Source of the DNA: an uncultured Ligilactobacillus sp. | GTDB taxonomy: Bacteria > Bacillota > Bacilli > Lactobacillales > Lactobacillaceae | Assembly (NCBI GenBank): GCA_934215475.1 | Contig: CAKPZY010000002.1 | Span: 1-64,000, forward strand | Reading direction: 5' to 3' | Length of the DNA: 64,000 bases | Shown: positions 8,661 to 18,401 of the stretch, one piece after another | How positions within the stretch are numbered: the stretch's first letter is position 1 | Layout of the letters: each line of letters starts with the position of its first letter | Position numbers and translations under genes: made by a program | The notes under the pieces: model-generated | Database searches by the model: none | What the model saw: the letters and a program-made list of their open reading frames with translations, nothing else | What the model was told of the DNA's origin: nothing

Positions 8661-9503
8661 ATGGAAAGTCAAATTAAGGAGAGAATTAAAAAGGGATACT
8701 CACAAATGGGCGGCAGTAGTCGTAAATTAGCCGATTTCATTATCAAAAATTACTCGCGATTGTCGTCGTTGACGTTAGCCCAATTAGCTCACGAAAGCCA
8801 CGTTTCTTTAGCTACAGTTTCTCGTTTTGCCAAAAGCATGGGTTACCAAAACTTTTCACAATTTAAGTGGGCTTTAGATAGCCAGGCAGTAAAGGCCAAG
8901 ATGAGTAGTACTAAAATTTCCAAAAAAGACACATTAAAGACCGTTTCACAAAAAGTTCTGAACTCAAATATTGAAACTTTGACAGAAACATTCGACTTGA
9001 TTCACGAAAAAGATTTAGCTACAGCAAAGAAGTTAATTACCAGCGCCAATAATTTATCTTTCTTTGGCTTGGGGGGGTCTAACATTGTCGCTTTTGATGC
9101 ATATCATCGGTTTCTGCGCATCCCTATTTATGTGTCCTATGACACGGAATATCATATGGCTTTAATGCAGGCTTCAAAAATGACCAAAAACGACTGTGCC
9201 ATAATCATTTCGCATACGGGCAACAACAAGGATACACTAACGATCGCCAAAACTTTGAAAAAAAGAGAGGTTCCTATGATAGTTATCACAAGCACCCCCA
9301 AATCAGCGTTAACTTTATATGGCAAAGTTTGTTTCTTTTCAATTTCCAAGTCGCTTCAATATCGTTCCAAAGCATTTTTGTCCATGACTTCTCAGCTGGC
9401 GATCACAGAATGTCTGTATATGCTGACTGCTCAATATTTTGGAGAACAAGCTGATGAAACATTTGACAGTTTGCAAGAAACCATCGAAAAACGCCATAAA
9501 TAA
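8661..9503 (+). CDS. RpiR-family transcriptional regulator (HTH plus SIS domain)
   Basis: A 280-residue regulator. The N-terminal helix-turn-helix (LTLAQLAHESHVSLATVSRFAKSMGYQNFSQFK, residues about 30-60) is typical of RpiR proteins. The C-terminal half (about 105-250) is a sugar-isomerase (SIS) domain with the FGLGGSNIVA and ISHTGNNKDT phosphosugar-binding loops. The start is set at ATG 8661 because AGGAGG lies 7 nt upstream; the open frame upstream to 8463 has no such site. Divergent placement beside gntK-gnd suggests that it senses 6-phosphogluconate or a related phosphosugar acid, as GntR of some lactic acid bacteria does. Confidence 0.88.
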   Translation: MESQIKERIKKGYSQMGGSSRKLADFIIKNYSRLSSLTLAQLAHESHVSLATVSRFAKSMGYQNFSQFKWALDSQAVKAKMSSTKISKKDTLKTVSQKVLNSNIETLTETFDLIHEKDLATAKKLITSANNLSFFGLGGSNIVAFDAYHRFLRIPIYVSYDTEYHMALMQASKMTKNDCAIIISHTGNNKDTLTIAKTLKKREVPMIVITSTPKSALTLYGKVCFFSISKSLQYRSKAFLSMTSQLAITECLYMLTAQYFGEQADETFDSLQETIEKRHK

Positions 9504-9562
9504 TTCTCTTTATTAAACTAACCCCACTGAGGTTGGCTGCTTTATGTAGATATGAACATCTT

Positions 9563-9694
9563 TTGCATAAACTATTAATTTTGGCTTCATTTAAAGATAT
9601 CCCTCAGGAAATTGATGATCTGCGTGCTGGCAAAATGACCGGCAGGCTGATAGCTGTCCAAGACTTGTCAACAGTTTTCGTAATTGATACATGA
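9563..9694 (+). pseudogene. Remnant of a zinc-type alcohol dehydrogenase C-terminus
   Basis: In frame 9563-9694 the text FKDIPQEIDDLRAGKMTGR followed by LIAVQ ends at TGA 9692-9694. The pattern ..DI..AIDDLRAGK..GR.. is the classic last 25 residues of medium-chain zinc alcohol dehydrogenases. No upstream catalytic or NAD-binding part and no start codon are present, so this is a decayed gene end. It may reach back to about 9530 in the same frame, but the resemblance there is weak. The region 9504-9879 otherwise holds only the terminator at 9763-9791. Confidence 0.7.
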
Positions 9695-9762
9695 GATATT
9701 AAAAAATAATATGCTTAATATTTACCTTAAATATTGATGGGCGCTTTGCTTTGCTTTGTATT

Positions 9763-9791
9763 AAAAAAGCTGGCCAACTGAGGCCAGCTTT
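9763..9791 (-). terminator. Terminator after the nitroreductase gene
   Basis: AAAGCTGGCC and GGCCAGCTTT form a perfect 10-bp stem with a 6-nt loop. On the minus strand a TTTTTT tract follows, so it ends the nitroreductase transcript; it may act weakly in the other direction too. Confidence 0.88.
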
Positions 9792-9879
9792 ACAGCTTTT
9801 TAACAATAAGCATATAACTATATTAACTTTTAATAGTCAGTCTTTTAACCAACGATCCTGATTCCTTAGTTCATTTGAT

Positions 9880-10536
9880 TTATAAGAATTCTGTCAACTT
9901 CTTAGAGTCATAACGATCCGATTTTAAGGGTTCTTCAGCCGCTTTCCCAAGCGCAACTCCCATCACTGGGATAAAACGTTCAGCAGAAAGCCCCAGTGTA
10001 GGAATGATCTTCTTGAAATCATAACCCGCAAATGGATTAGCGTCAAAGCCATGTGCCCGCGCCACTAACAGCAATTGCATTCCTACCATTGCCCCGTCCA
10101 CCGTGGCATCAAGTGTCAGGAACTCTTTTGATGCATTCTCGTAGAGCGGTAAAAATGTTTGGAAGATTTGATCTAATTTATCCTTAGTAATGCGGCCATC
10201 CTTATAAACTTTTGTCCACACATCGCGATACACTTCATGCGAATGAGTATCACCAGTAATAAAAATAATTGCTGATGAAGTATCGACCTGAGGATAATTA
10301 AACTTCATCACTGCGGGTTTGATCTTTTCCTTAGCTTCCGGTGTATCAACGACAACAAAGTGCCACGATTGCAAATTGCAACCTGATGGTGCAGTTGTTG
10401 CAGAACCGATCATCTCTTGTAGTTCTTCACGCGAGATTTTCACATTCGGATCAAATTTGCGCACCGAGTGCCGATTAAACATGATATCAGAAAAGTCGTT
10501 ATTAGTAATTCCCTTTTTGAGCGTTCCTTGTACCAT
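9880..10536 (-). CDS. Nitroreductase family protein (FMN-dependent NAD(P)H oxidoreductase)
   Basis: A 218-residue NfsB/NfnB-like flavoprotein. The N-terminal FMN-phosphate motif RHSVRKFDP (about 22-30), APSGCNLQSWHFVVV (about 49-63) and a C-terminal VALGKAAEEP segment are typical of the superfamily. Such enzymes reduce nitroaromatics, quinones or enones. The native substrate cannot be deduced. It is monocistronic, with an ATG after GAAGGA and a strong terminator downstream. Confidence 0.88.
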   Translation of the reverse strand: MVQGTLKKGITNNDFSDIMFNRHSVRKFDPNVKISREELQEMIGSATTAPSGCNLQSWHFVVVDTPEAKEKIKPAVMKFNYPQVDTSSAIIFITGDTHSHEVYRDVWTKVYKDGRITKDKLDQIFQTFLPLYENASKEFLTLDATVDGAMVGMQLLLVARAHGFDANPFAGYDFKKIIPTLGLSAERFIPVMGVALGKAAEEPLKSDRYDSKKLTEFL

Positions 10537-10759
10537 TATGATTCCTTCTTTCTTTTAGAATGCATCAAAACCTTAAGCCAAAGCGGATAAAACATTGCTA
10601 AAGACACCACGCTTAACTATGTTCAACCTCTTAACTGCTCCCCGATTATTAATAAATTTATCTTCCTTTTCATGTTCATGATACCGTTTTCACAAAGTCG
10701 TGTCAATGTATTCATTTAGCTGAAAAAAACCTAATATTAAGCATGTCTTATGGTTATAC

Positions 10760-10796
10760 AAAAAGCCAGGGACCTTTAAATTACTCGATTCCTGAC
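10760..10796 (-). terminator. Probable terminator after the sugar permease gene
   Basis: On the minus strand GTCAGG and CCTGGC pair around a 20-nt loop and are followed by a TTTTT tract. The stem is short, so confidence is moderate. The rest of 10537-10854 shows nothing recognisable. Confidence 0.5.
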
Positions 10797-10854
10797 CGTT
10801 ATATCATTTCTATTTCATCTTATCGAATTTCCATCTGAAACATAGTCAACTATA

Positions 10855-11742
10855 TTAAGCAAATTCTGTTACCGCTGCAGCAATTACAATGATAATTAAC
10901 CCAACCATGGTAACAAACATCTCTTTTTTGGTTTTCTTTTGCCCTAAGAACCAGATCCCTGTCAAAGTGGCCAGTACCACCGAAGTTTGGGACAAGACAA
11001 AGCCAGTAGCCAAGCCATTCATATCTGGTTGAGCCGAGATCAAGTATGTCAAGGCACCAAACGCAAAGAAAAAACCAGCGATGATCTGCTTGTAAGAGAT
11101 CTTAGATGTTAAAACATGCTCATCCTTGTTTTTCAGCGACATGATGAGACCGTACACTATTCCGACTATCAGCATCCCAATCGATTGCGGCAAAAAGGCG
11201 TGCATCCCGTCGATATTGGCAGCTTGCGGTGCGGCTGAATAAGCCCAGTAGCCAATTTCACCAAATGCGAGCCAAATGATTGCCTTCCTTAACAAACTGG
11301 CCTTTTCATGGGACTTTTTTTCTGTCCAGACAGTTAGGTAAGTGCCAAGAATAATGGCAACCAAAGCTAAGCTTCCGATAATCTTGGCTGCAACGCCGGG
11401 CCAGTTGCCTAGGTAAAAGACGCCCCACAATGAGGCTCCGAGTAACTGAAAAGCCGTTGTGACCGGCATTGCCCGTGATGACCCAATCAAGGTGAAACTC
11501 ATGAAGGTAACTATTTGAGCGCAAGCCCAACCGATCCCAGAGATGATGGCAAAAATGAGATCAATACCAGTTGGAAAGGCTAAACCATTGACCAAAGCGA
11601 ATATTATCGCAAAAATAAAAGTTCCTGTTGCTGCACCCAAAATTTGATGAGATGGTTTACCGCCGATTTTTGAAGCGACGGTCGGAAACAAACCCCAGCC
11701 CAAAAGGGGGCCCAGTCCAACTAAAAGGGCTACAATATCCAT
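10855..11742 (-). CDS. rbsU: GRP-family sugar (ribose/glucose) uptake protein, RbsU/GlcU-like
   Basis: A 295-residue protein of the glucose/ribose porter (GRP) family in the drug/metabolite transporter superfamily, with ten predicted membrane helices. Characteristic parts are LLVGLGPLLGWGLFPTVASK at the N-terminus, a GIGWACAQIVTFMSF helix near 68-82 and GTYLTVW near 131. These are energy-coupled uptake proteins for ribose or glucose. The ribose pyranase gene rbsD lies 111 bp upstream on the same strand, which makes ribose the likely substrate. No rbsK ribokinase gene is adjacent. The ATG follows AGGAGG. Confidence 0.85.
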   Translation of the reverse strand: MDIVALLVGLGPLLGWGLFPTVASKIGGKPSHQILGAATGTFIFAIIFALVNGLAFPTGIDLIFAIISGIGWACAQIVTFMSFTLIGSSRAMPVTTAFQLLGASLWGVFYLGNWPGVAAKIIGSLALVAIILGTYLTVWTEKKSHEKASLLRKAIIWLAFGEIGYWAYSAAPQAANIDGMHAFLPQSIGMLIVGIVYGLIMSLKNKDEHVLTSKISYKQIIAGFFFAFGALTYLISAQPDMNGLATGFVLSQTSVVLATLTGIWFLGQKKTKKEMFVTMVGLIIIVIAAAVTEFA

Positions 11743-11853
11743 TACTTTTCCTCCTGCTTAATACAAGTTTTCTTCTTTCCTAAATATTTTACTTCTACCA
11801 ATAATTATGGGTAATTTCAAATTCAAGCTAATTATTTAAAACGAAGTTTTTCT

Positions 11854-12249
11854 TTAAAAAACGACGTTGCTTTCTAACATAATATTAGAAAAAGGTGTCA
11901 TTTCACCTGTTCTGACAAAAGCTTTGCAGTCTTTCAGATCTTTTTTCAATTTATCATGTGTGATAAATTCGATCGGGGTATCCGGCAAACGTTTCTTGAT
12001 TTGCTTTAACATGTCGGGATTCTCCTTTTTGATCTCCTCTGCTAAGTATATTTTTTGGATCTCTAGCTCCTCTAGCACATTGTTTAAAACATCCATAAAA
12101 CTTGGGATGCCTCGTGTAACTGCTAGATCGATCTTTTCAGTGCCATCCGGGACGGGTGTGCCGGCATCGCCAATGGCTAATTTGTCAAAATGTCCCATTT
12201 GTGCGATGACACGTGATAGATCCGAGTTAATAACTTTGGTTTTTTTCAT
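11854..12249 (-). CDS. rbsD: D-ribose pyranase
   Basis: A 131-residue RbsD/FucU-type mutarotase that interconverts beta-pyranose and furanose ribose so that ribokinase can act. H20 and D28 in the [13 protein letters not shown] motif are the conserved active-site pair, and the [13 protein letters not shown] segment is a family signature. The ATG is preceded by GGAAGGA. It is first in a two-gene unit with rbsU. Confidence 0.93.
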   Translation of the reverse strand: MKKTKVINSDLSRVIAQMGHFDKLAIGDAGTPVPDGTEKIDLAVTRGIPSFMDVLNNVLEELEIQKIYLAEEIKKENPDMLKQIKKRLPDTPIEFITHDKLKKDLKDCKAFVRTGEMTPFSNIMLESNVVF

Positions 12250-12588
12250 CTTTATTTCTTCCTTCCGTATTCTTTTAAAACATCTAGTTATATGTATTCC
12301 TTATTGCTTTAAAAAAGAAATTATAGCAAAAAATTTAGATTAAACTACATAGTAAGTATAACAAATGTGTACTAATTTAGACTTATGATTGGGTTAAAAG
12401 TTGGTTAAAACGGGAAAATTAGCAGACTTTTTATCACGTGTTTTTAAAGATAAAAGAAGCGTTCTTCATAAATAATGTACATGCAGATACCTTCATCCGC
12501 TATCCATTTACACCTGCAGAACAGTATAATAGTAATTTTCTCCGCTAAAAAAGCTAGTTTTGCACGCCTTTTTTCAAAATACTAAAGG
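12250..12588. other. Intergenic region: rbsD promoter area and terminator of the upstream unit
   Basis: On the minus strand TATAAT (12325-12320) is a likely -10 for rbsD, without a convincing -35. AAAAAAGGC and GCTTTTTT (12547-12574) form an A/T-rich hairpin with a T-tract that probably terminates the broken aminotransferase gene. Nothing else is recognised. Confidence 0.5.
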
Positions 12589-13748
12589 TCAATCAGTTAG
12601 AGCAAGTTCGACCCCTTCTAGACCCTTTTTAACTTTAACTAAGGGACATGCCACGTTCATCCTTAAAAAATCGCTCTGGCCATAGTTTTCTCCAGACATG
12701 ATCCCCACTTTGCCCTTATTTACAAGCAAGTGTTGGAGCTCTTTGCTATCATACTTACATTCTCGCACGTCTATCCAAGCTAAGTAAGTTCCTTCTGGCA
12801 TTGCAAATTTAATATTCCACGAATTATTTGCAAAAAAATCCTTCACGACTTGCATATTCTTGTGGACGTAATCAACCATCTGCTCAACATATTCCCCATC
12901 CCAATAAGCAGCGATCTGCGCTTCCATTCCAAAAATACTTGCAGAAGACAATGCATTTTTGCCTTTTAATTCTACTAAAAATCTCTCTGTTAATTTTTGT
13001 TCGGGTTCAATAATATATGATCCTATCAGACCAGGAGTGTTAAACGTTTTTGAACAAGAACAGCAGAGGACAACATTTATCTGTGTTATATCTGTGATCG
13101 GAACATATTTATTTGGCTCAAAAACAATGTCTCTATGAATATCATCAGAAATAATAAAAACTCCATAAGTATTACAAAGCTGCACTATCTTTTCCAGCTC
13201 TTCAGTAGTAAATACTTTCCCGCTGGGATTATGCGGGTTGGTCAACAACAAGATCTTTGTTCTTTTTTGTGCAAGTATTGTACTAAGTGTATCCCAATCT
13301 ATTCCATAACCGTCATAGGCACTCCCCAGAGGTATTGGCGCCAAATTACGATCATTTTGGATGATCACACTATAAAATGCATCGTACATTGGGGTAAATA
13401 CAGCTACAGTATCAGCCGGCTCTGACATCATCCTGATGAAGGATGCAATAGAAAAAACTACGCTTGGGCTATAAGAGATCCAGTCAGCCCTAACGGTTGA
13501 CCGCCTCTGTTTTTAAACCAATTTATTATGCTTTCCTTATATTCGGGATTGTTCCACCTAGTATAACCATAAATGGGATGCTCAATTCTTTGCTTCAGCC
13601 GTTCCAAAACATTATCAGGGACAGCAAAATCTGTGTTCGAGATAGAGAATGGCAAAACGTCGCCCCTTCCAAATCGATCCGCAGCGTAATCCAATTGTGT
13701 GCTATAAGTATTATGCCGATCAATAACTTGATCAAAGTCATATTTCAT
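12589..13748 (-). pseudogene. MalY/PatB-like PLP aminotransferase/cystathionine beta-lyase, frameshifted
   Basis: Two frames together give a full-length (about 386-residue) class I/II PLP enzyme. The first (13748 down to about 13500) runs MKYDFDQVIDRHNT... to NWFKNRGG. The second begins at about 13505 with TVRADWISYSPSVVFSIAS and continues to 12589, including NPHNPSGKV, the ISDDIHRDIV motif and the PLP lysine in CSKTFNTPGL. Restoring one base in the GGCGGT stretch near 13497-13506 joins them. The family cleaves cystathionine or acts as an aminotransferase. It lies downstream of the fructose-type PTS genes. It is either a true pseudogene or a one-base sequence error; the rest of both halves is intact. 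Confidence 0.85.
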
Positions 13749-13937
13749 ACTAAAAAATCCTTTCCCAAAAACACTTAACTATTCCAATTTGAAGTTGATG
13801 ACCTTTATTTTCCGTTAAATAAGCAATTTCCATGTCTCAATAGCTTGCATTTCTTAATTCCTGTGACAATGAACACACAACAATTACCCAGCGCACTGCT
13901 TGTTTTATTTTCAATTAGTTAATTTACCGTATGCAGA

Positions 13938-15356
13938 CTAGCCTTTTTTCTGCCTTCTCAACGACATGCCTTTAAACCAAATAATGAATATAACATTCAA
14001 AATTAATCCGATGGCAAAAGCGCTGTAATAACTGTACCAAGGATGGATCAATCCAAGCACGGGATCAAATACACCAAGGCCTGGGGCTATTCTCTTGACC
14101 CCTAAAACCATGGATATTGCACCAGCAATTCCACCGGCCAAGGTGTTAGCTGCTATCATCGGAATAGGGGCGGCTAGGGCATACGGAATAGCTGGCTCTG
14201 TTGCAACGGTCATCCCAACCAAAAACGCAGGAACGCTCGCTTCTTTTTCCTGTTTGGTAAACATCTTTGGTTTCAGCCACGTTGCAATAGCTGCTGCCAT
14301 TGGAGGCAAAACCGTCACCACGCCGACCACTCCATACCAAGTGTATATATGTGAACTCAACAATGAAAAGCCGAAGAACCAGGCTGCTTTATTCACAGGA
14401 CCGCCCATGTCGAAGGCTAACATACAACCCGCAACGAAACCACCTAAAACTTTCATAGATGTTGGGATGCTGTTCAATACTTGTATCAAAGTCCCCATAG
14501 CCCAACCGACGAATGGCCCAATTAAGTAATAGGTCAACAGTCCAAAAATCAAAAGCGTCACAAATGGAATGATCAAATAGCCCATCGTGGACTGAAACGT
14601 TTTGCCGATATTAATTTTCTTGAAATATTTCACAAAATAACCAACGCTTAAACCCAAAACTATTGCGCCTAAAAATCCTGCACCAGTGTCTGTCCCTAGC
14701 AGGTCAGGGCTATTAGCCAAATACGTTGTTAAAAAAGCCGGGGCAAGTGCGGGTTTATCTCCGATGGAATTGGCAATATAGGCTCCCATAATGGGGATCA
14801 TAAATGAAAAGCCTAATTGACCAACGTTATTCAAGACCCACGCCAAACTGCCTAAACTGCCATCTTTAGGAGCAACATTAGGCGCGACAAATTGAATCAA
14901 AACACTGCCGATCGCTAGAAGCAAGCCACCGCCGATCACGAACGGCAAAGCAGCCGAAACACCCGCCATCAGGTGACTAATGATCCCAGTTTGGACACTG
15001 GCCTGGTTTGAACCCAATTTAACTTTAGAGGCTGTATATAGGTGCGCTTTCTCGGACAAATGATCTAAGAGATCTGGCACATCCTTTAAAGCATTGGAGA
15101 CCGGCAGCTCCACTACCTTTTTACCATTAAACCTTGCTCGTTCTTCGTCGGACAAGCCTTTTCCTATTGCAAGAATTACGTAGTCTGCCTGAGCGATCTG
15201 CTCGGGTGTTAGTGCGTGTTCGACTCCTGCAGCTCCTTGTGTTTCGACATGAATATCATAACCCCTCTTCTTTGCTTCTTTTTCAAGGGCTTCGGCAACC
15301 ATGTATGTATGAGCAATACCCGCAGGACAATTAGTAATGGCCACTATTCTCTCCAT
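13938..15356 (-). CDS. PTS fructose-type EIIBC component
   Basis: A 472-residue fused EIIB-EIIC permease of the fructose/mannitol PTS family. The EIIB domain (1-100) carries the phospho-acceptor C10 in ITNCPAGIAHTYMVAEAL. The EIIC domain (about 125-465) has 9-10 membrane helices, with FDMGGPVNKAAW and a TEPAIPYA motif. The start is ATG 15356, 8 nt after GAGGAG; a GTG at 15365 overlaps the stop of the EIIA gene. It imports and phosphorylates fructose or a related hexose/alditol using phosphate from the EIIA encoded just upstream. Exact sugar unknown: no 1-phosphofructokinase gene is adjacent. Confidence 0.9.
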   Translation of the reverse strand: MERIVAITNCPAGIAHTYMVAEALEKEAKKRGYDIHVETQGAAGVEHALTPEQIAQADYVILAIGKGLSDEERARFNGKKVVELPVSNALKDVPDLLDHLSEKAHLYTASKVKLGSNQASVQTGIISHLMAGVSAALPFVIGGGLLLAIGSVLIQFVAPNVAPKDGSLGSLAWVLNNVGQLGFSFMIPIMGAYIANSIGDKPALAPAFLTTYLANSPDLLGTDTGAGFLGAIVLGLSVGYFVKYFKKINIGKTFQSTMGYLIIPFVTLLIFGLLTYYLIGPFVGWAMGTLIQVLNSIPTSMKVLGGFVAGCMLAFDMGGPVNKAAWFFGFSLLSSHIYTWYGVVGVVTVLPPMAAAIATWLKPKMFTKQEKEASVPAFLVGMTVATEPAIPYALAAPIPMIAANTLAGGIAGAISMVLGVKRIAPGLGVFDPVLGLIHPWYSYYSAFAIGLILNVIFIIWFKGMSLRRQKKG

Positions 15357-15361
15357 AAAGA

Positions 15362-15805
15362 TCACTCCTCTCTAAGCACATCGCTGATAAATTGATACAC
15401 TTCTTGCTCATTACCATTTTTTAAAGTGTCCGTGAAATCTTCGTGTACTAACCTTCGACTTAATTTAGCCAGCAAATTCAGATGCACTTTAGAATCCTCT
15501 GCCGGTACGAGTATGGAAATGAAATTATTAACAGGTTTGCCATCGTGCGCACCCCACTCGATCTCATTTTGGGAACGAGCAAATATAATGATCGGCTCCG
15601 AGATGTTCTTGCTCTTGGCATGTGGGATAGCGATACCGTTGCCAAACCCTGTGGTTGCTTCTTTCTCTCTTTTTAAATAATCTTTATAGACTTTTCTCGG
15701 TTTATCTGTTACACCCACCTCAGAAGCTTTACTCGCTAATGACTTTAAAATATCCTTTTTTTGGGTTCCCTTTAAAGCAAAAAAAATATTTCCTCTATCA
15801 AACAT
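15362..15805 (-). CDS. PTS EIIA component (fructose/mannitol/Ntr type)
   Basis: A 147-residue PTS_EIIA type-2 domain. The phospho-histidine is H62 in GIAIPHAKS, and the TGFGNG segment before it is conserved. It receives phosphate from HPr and passes it to the EIIB domain encoded immediately downstream. Its stop overlaps the permease region with the AGGAG site embedded in its last codons, showing translational coupling. The ATG follows AGGGAG. Operon order: EIIA, EIIBC, then the broken MalY/PatB-like gene. Confidence 0.9.
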   Translation of the reverse strand: MFDRGNIFFALKGTQKKDILKSLASKASEVGVTDKPRKVYKDYLKREKEATTGFGNGIAIPHAKSKNISEPIIIFARSQNEIEWGAHDGKPVNNFISILVPAEDSKVHLNLLAKLSRRLVHEDFTDTLKNGNEQEVYQFISDVLREE

Positions 15806-16371
15806 AAAATAATCTCCCTGCTATAAATAACTTTTTTCTTGTTCAGATCCCCGCTCAAATTTGATCAGTACTTAACAAAAAGTTTGTCACTTTTTGGGAA
15901 CAAACGAAAGCAAATGCTCTCAGATATTAAAACGCATAACTTTGTTCTTCTTTGATCAACATATGATGCCAAAAAATTTAACACCATCTCACGTTCATCA
16001 TGCTGATAATAAGCTGCTTCAAACGTACTATTATGTGAAGTGTGTGCCTGACTCGCGGGTCATATCAGCGAGCTTTATAAATCAACTATAAGGAAATTTC
16101 CGATAATTTTAATCCATTTGCTCTCTGGATCCTGGGGAACCTTCGAACAGATAAGTTCTACTTTTGACCATATTATTTTTTATTATTTAGTTAACAATAA
16201 AGTTAAGTATTGCATGTTTTTTTGTTCACAAAACTGTATTCAGTTCTAGTTTTGTAAACCCTTACACATATGCTTGACAACCAAAATGACTAATATTATT
16301 TTTGAATTTAGGCGTAGTAGTAAGCATCAATAATTAACCTAAATGTTTAAGAAAGGATCGGTGGAAGGAAA
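15806..16371. other. Divergent intergenic region between PTS and GH43 genes
   Basis: This 566-bp stretch separates the leftward PTS operon and the rightward GH43 gene. A dyad AAAAAGT-ttgtc-ACTTTTT at 15877-15895 is a candidate operator for the PTS side. A promoter for the GH43 gene lies at 16274-16302. No open frame with a ribosome binding site or recognisable RNA was found in the middle 350 bp. Confidence 0.5.
16274..16302 (+). promoter_or_regulatory. Promoter of the GH43 gene
   Basis: A perfect TTGACA (16274-16279), a 17-bp spacer and TATTTT (16297-16302) lie about 70 bp before the ATG at 16372. Confidence 0.6.
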
Positions 16372-18285
16372 ATGTCAAAAAAAATAATTGGCAGGAGGAA
16401 AAGAATACATAAAATAAAACTTTTGTGTATTTTGGGGTTGTTTTGTGTATTCTTTTTTGGTGTAGGAACAAAAGCGCAAGCAAGTACTATCTATCAGACA
16501 AATTTTAATCATTCGAAGGGGTGGCAAAGTCTAACGGAAAATTCAGCTAACCAGTGGAAAAATGAAAACGGTAACTTTTCACGTAGCAGCAGCTCAGAAA
16601 GTAGTGTGATCCTCAGACACAAAAAATTTAGGGATATTGAATATAACGCTGATGTTACAGTAAACAAACAGGCTTCAGCCAAAAAGGGCCAGGCTGAGCC
16701 CGGAGCAGGTATAATATTTCGTGTTCAAAAGCCAAGTTCTGGCGTAAAAGGATACGAAGGTTATTATTTCGGGATAGACGTTGCTAAACAGGAAGTCATC
16801 TTTGGAAAAACAAGTAATAACACATGGCAACAAATTGCTACCAAAAAAATGACTCTCAAATACGGCGAAGCCTACAATTTAAAAGTTAGGGTAGCTGGAG
16901 ATCATATTCAGGGTTTTGTCGATTATGAACAAGACAATTATCCTCGTGTTGATGTAACAGACCAAGAATTTAAAATCGGCTCCATTGGGTTGAGTACAAA
17001 TTCAGCGACCGCTTCGTTCGATAATGTGGACGTTTCTACGTATCATGAACAACCAATTTATGGTCCAACCTATCAAAATGCTTTACTTCCAGACGCAGCA
17101 GATCCGGACGTTTCATATTACAAAGGCACCTATTACTTATACTGCACCACCCCTGGCGAAGAAGTCGGAGGAATAAAAGTTTATACTTCCACCGATTTGA
17201 CGAATTGGACAGATAAAGGTCTGGCAATGAAAAAAGGCCCAAACAACTGGGGTGAAAGCGGCTTTTGGGCCCCGGATCTGATCGAACGCAACGGCAAATT
17301 TTACATGTATTATGTTGCTAATGAACACTTAAATGTTTCTATCAGCAATTCCCCACTAGGACCGTTTAAACAAAAGAAAGTGGGCCCGATGCATACTGAC
17401 ACTAAAGAAATTGATGCTCACGCATTTAAAGATGACGACGGCCAATACTATCTTTACTTTGTACGTTTCGACAATGGCAATGTCATCTGGGGCGCTAAGT
17501 TAAATGATGATATGCTATCGATCGACGAAAAAAGCTTAACTAAGCTTTTGGTTCCTTCTCAACCATGGGAAAAAGATATGGCTAATATTAACGAAGGACC
17601 ATATATGCTGAAAAAAGATGGAACTTATTTCTTAACCTATTCAGGCTCTCACTTTGAAAGCCCATTGTATGGCTCGGGTTACGCAACAAGTAAAAGTCCT
17701 TTAGGACCATATAATAAATACAAGAATAATCCGATCATGCAATCAAATGCCATCGTTCACGGAACTGGGCACCACGGGATCACTACTTCTCCAGATGGCA
17801 AGGAACTGTTCATGGTTTATCACCGTCACTTTAATCTGAATCAAGCTAATCCGCGGCAATTTGCTATTGACAGAATGCGCTTTAACAAAGACGAAGATGG
17901 AAAAACAGTGTTAGAGGTTCACGGACCGACCGTAACGAAACAACCGATCCCGTCCGGTGCCGTTGATGCTAATAATTTTATCGAATCTGCACCCTTAGCT
18001 AAAAATGAGATCACCATTCCGCAATACTCAAGTCCTCACACTTGGAAATTACCACGGACCATCGACATCTTGACCTCCAAGAGTAAACCGGGAGAAAACT
18101 TGCAGGTGCGGGTCCTTTGGAACTTGCTGGAATACAATCCTTATAAGCGGGGTAAGCAAAAAATTCATGGCGTTATTATCTTGCCAAGAGGGACAGCTAA
18201 TTTAGGCAAGCAAAACCTACGAGTTTCAATCACAATTAATACCACTCCCCGAAATTGGCAGGCTAACGATAACGTACAAAAATAA
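16372..18285 (+). CDS. Secreted GH43-family glycosidase with N-terminal carbohydrate-binding-like domain
   Basis: A 637-residue exported enzyme. A basic, hydrophobic signal peptide (KLLCILGLFCVFFFG) ends with an AQA-S cleavage site near residue 37. Residues about 40-225 form a beta-sandwich (LamG/DUF1080-like) domain. Residues 235-530 form a five-bladed GH43 propeller with catalytic base D244 (ADPDV), pKa modulator D348 (IDAHAF) and general acid E408 (NEGP). GH43 enzymes act on arabinan, xylan or related side chains; the exact linkage is unknown. No LPXTG anchor is seen. It is monocistronic with a strong terminator and probably works outside the cell on plant polysaccharide. Confidence 0.88.
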   Translation: MSKKIIGRRKRIHKIKLLCILGLFCVFFFGVGTKAQASTIYQTNFNHSKGWQSLTENSANQWKNENGNFSRSSSSESSVILRHKKFRDIEYNADVTVNKQASAKKGQAEPGAGIIFRVQKPSSGVKGYEGYYFGIDVAKQEVIFGKTSNNTWQQIATKKMTLKYGEAYNLKVRVAGDHIQGFVDYEQDNYPRVDVTDQEFKIGSIGLSTNSATASFDNVDVSTYHEQPIYGPTYQNALLPDAADPDVSYYKGTYYLYCTTPGEEVGGIKVYTSTDLTNWTDKGLAMKKGPNNWGESGFWAPDLIERNGKFYMYYVANEHLNVSISNSPLGPFKQKKVGPMHTDTKEIDAHAFKDDDGQYYLYFVRFDNGNVIWGAKLNDDMLSIDEKSLTKLLVPSQPWEKDMANINEGPYMLKKDGTYFLTYSGSHFESPLYGSGYATSKSPLGPYNKYKNNPIMQSNAIVHGTGHHGITTSPDGKELFMVYHRHFNLNQANPRQFAIDRMRFNKDEDGKTVLEVHGPTVTKQPIPSGAVDANNFIESAPLAKNEITIPQYSSPHTWKLPRTIDILTSKSKPGENLQVRVLWNLLEYNPYKRGKQKIHGVIILPRGTANLGKQNLRVSITINTTPRNWQANDNVQK

Positions 18286-18306
18286 AATAATTCCTGCTAA
18301 TTTCAC

Positions 18307-18354
18307 AACAGGGTCGAAATTCTTGCACAAGTGAGAATTTCAACCCTGTTTTTG
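18307..18354 (+). terminator. Strong terminator after the GH43 gene
   Basis: ACAGGGT-c-GAAATTCT pairs with AGAATTTC-a-ACCCTGT (about 15 bp with one internal mismatch), followed by TTTTTG. Confidence 0.93.
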
Positions 18355-18401
18355 TTATGATTATCTTATCCATATGTTTATGAAATAAATGGGGCGATAA
18401 C

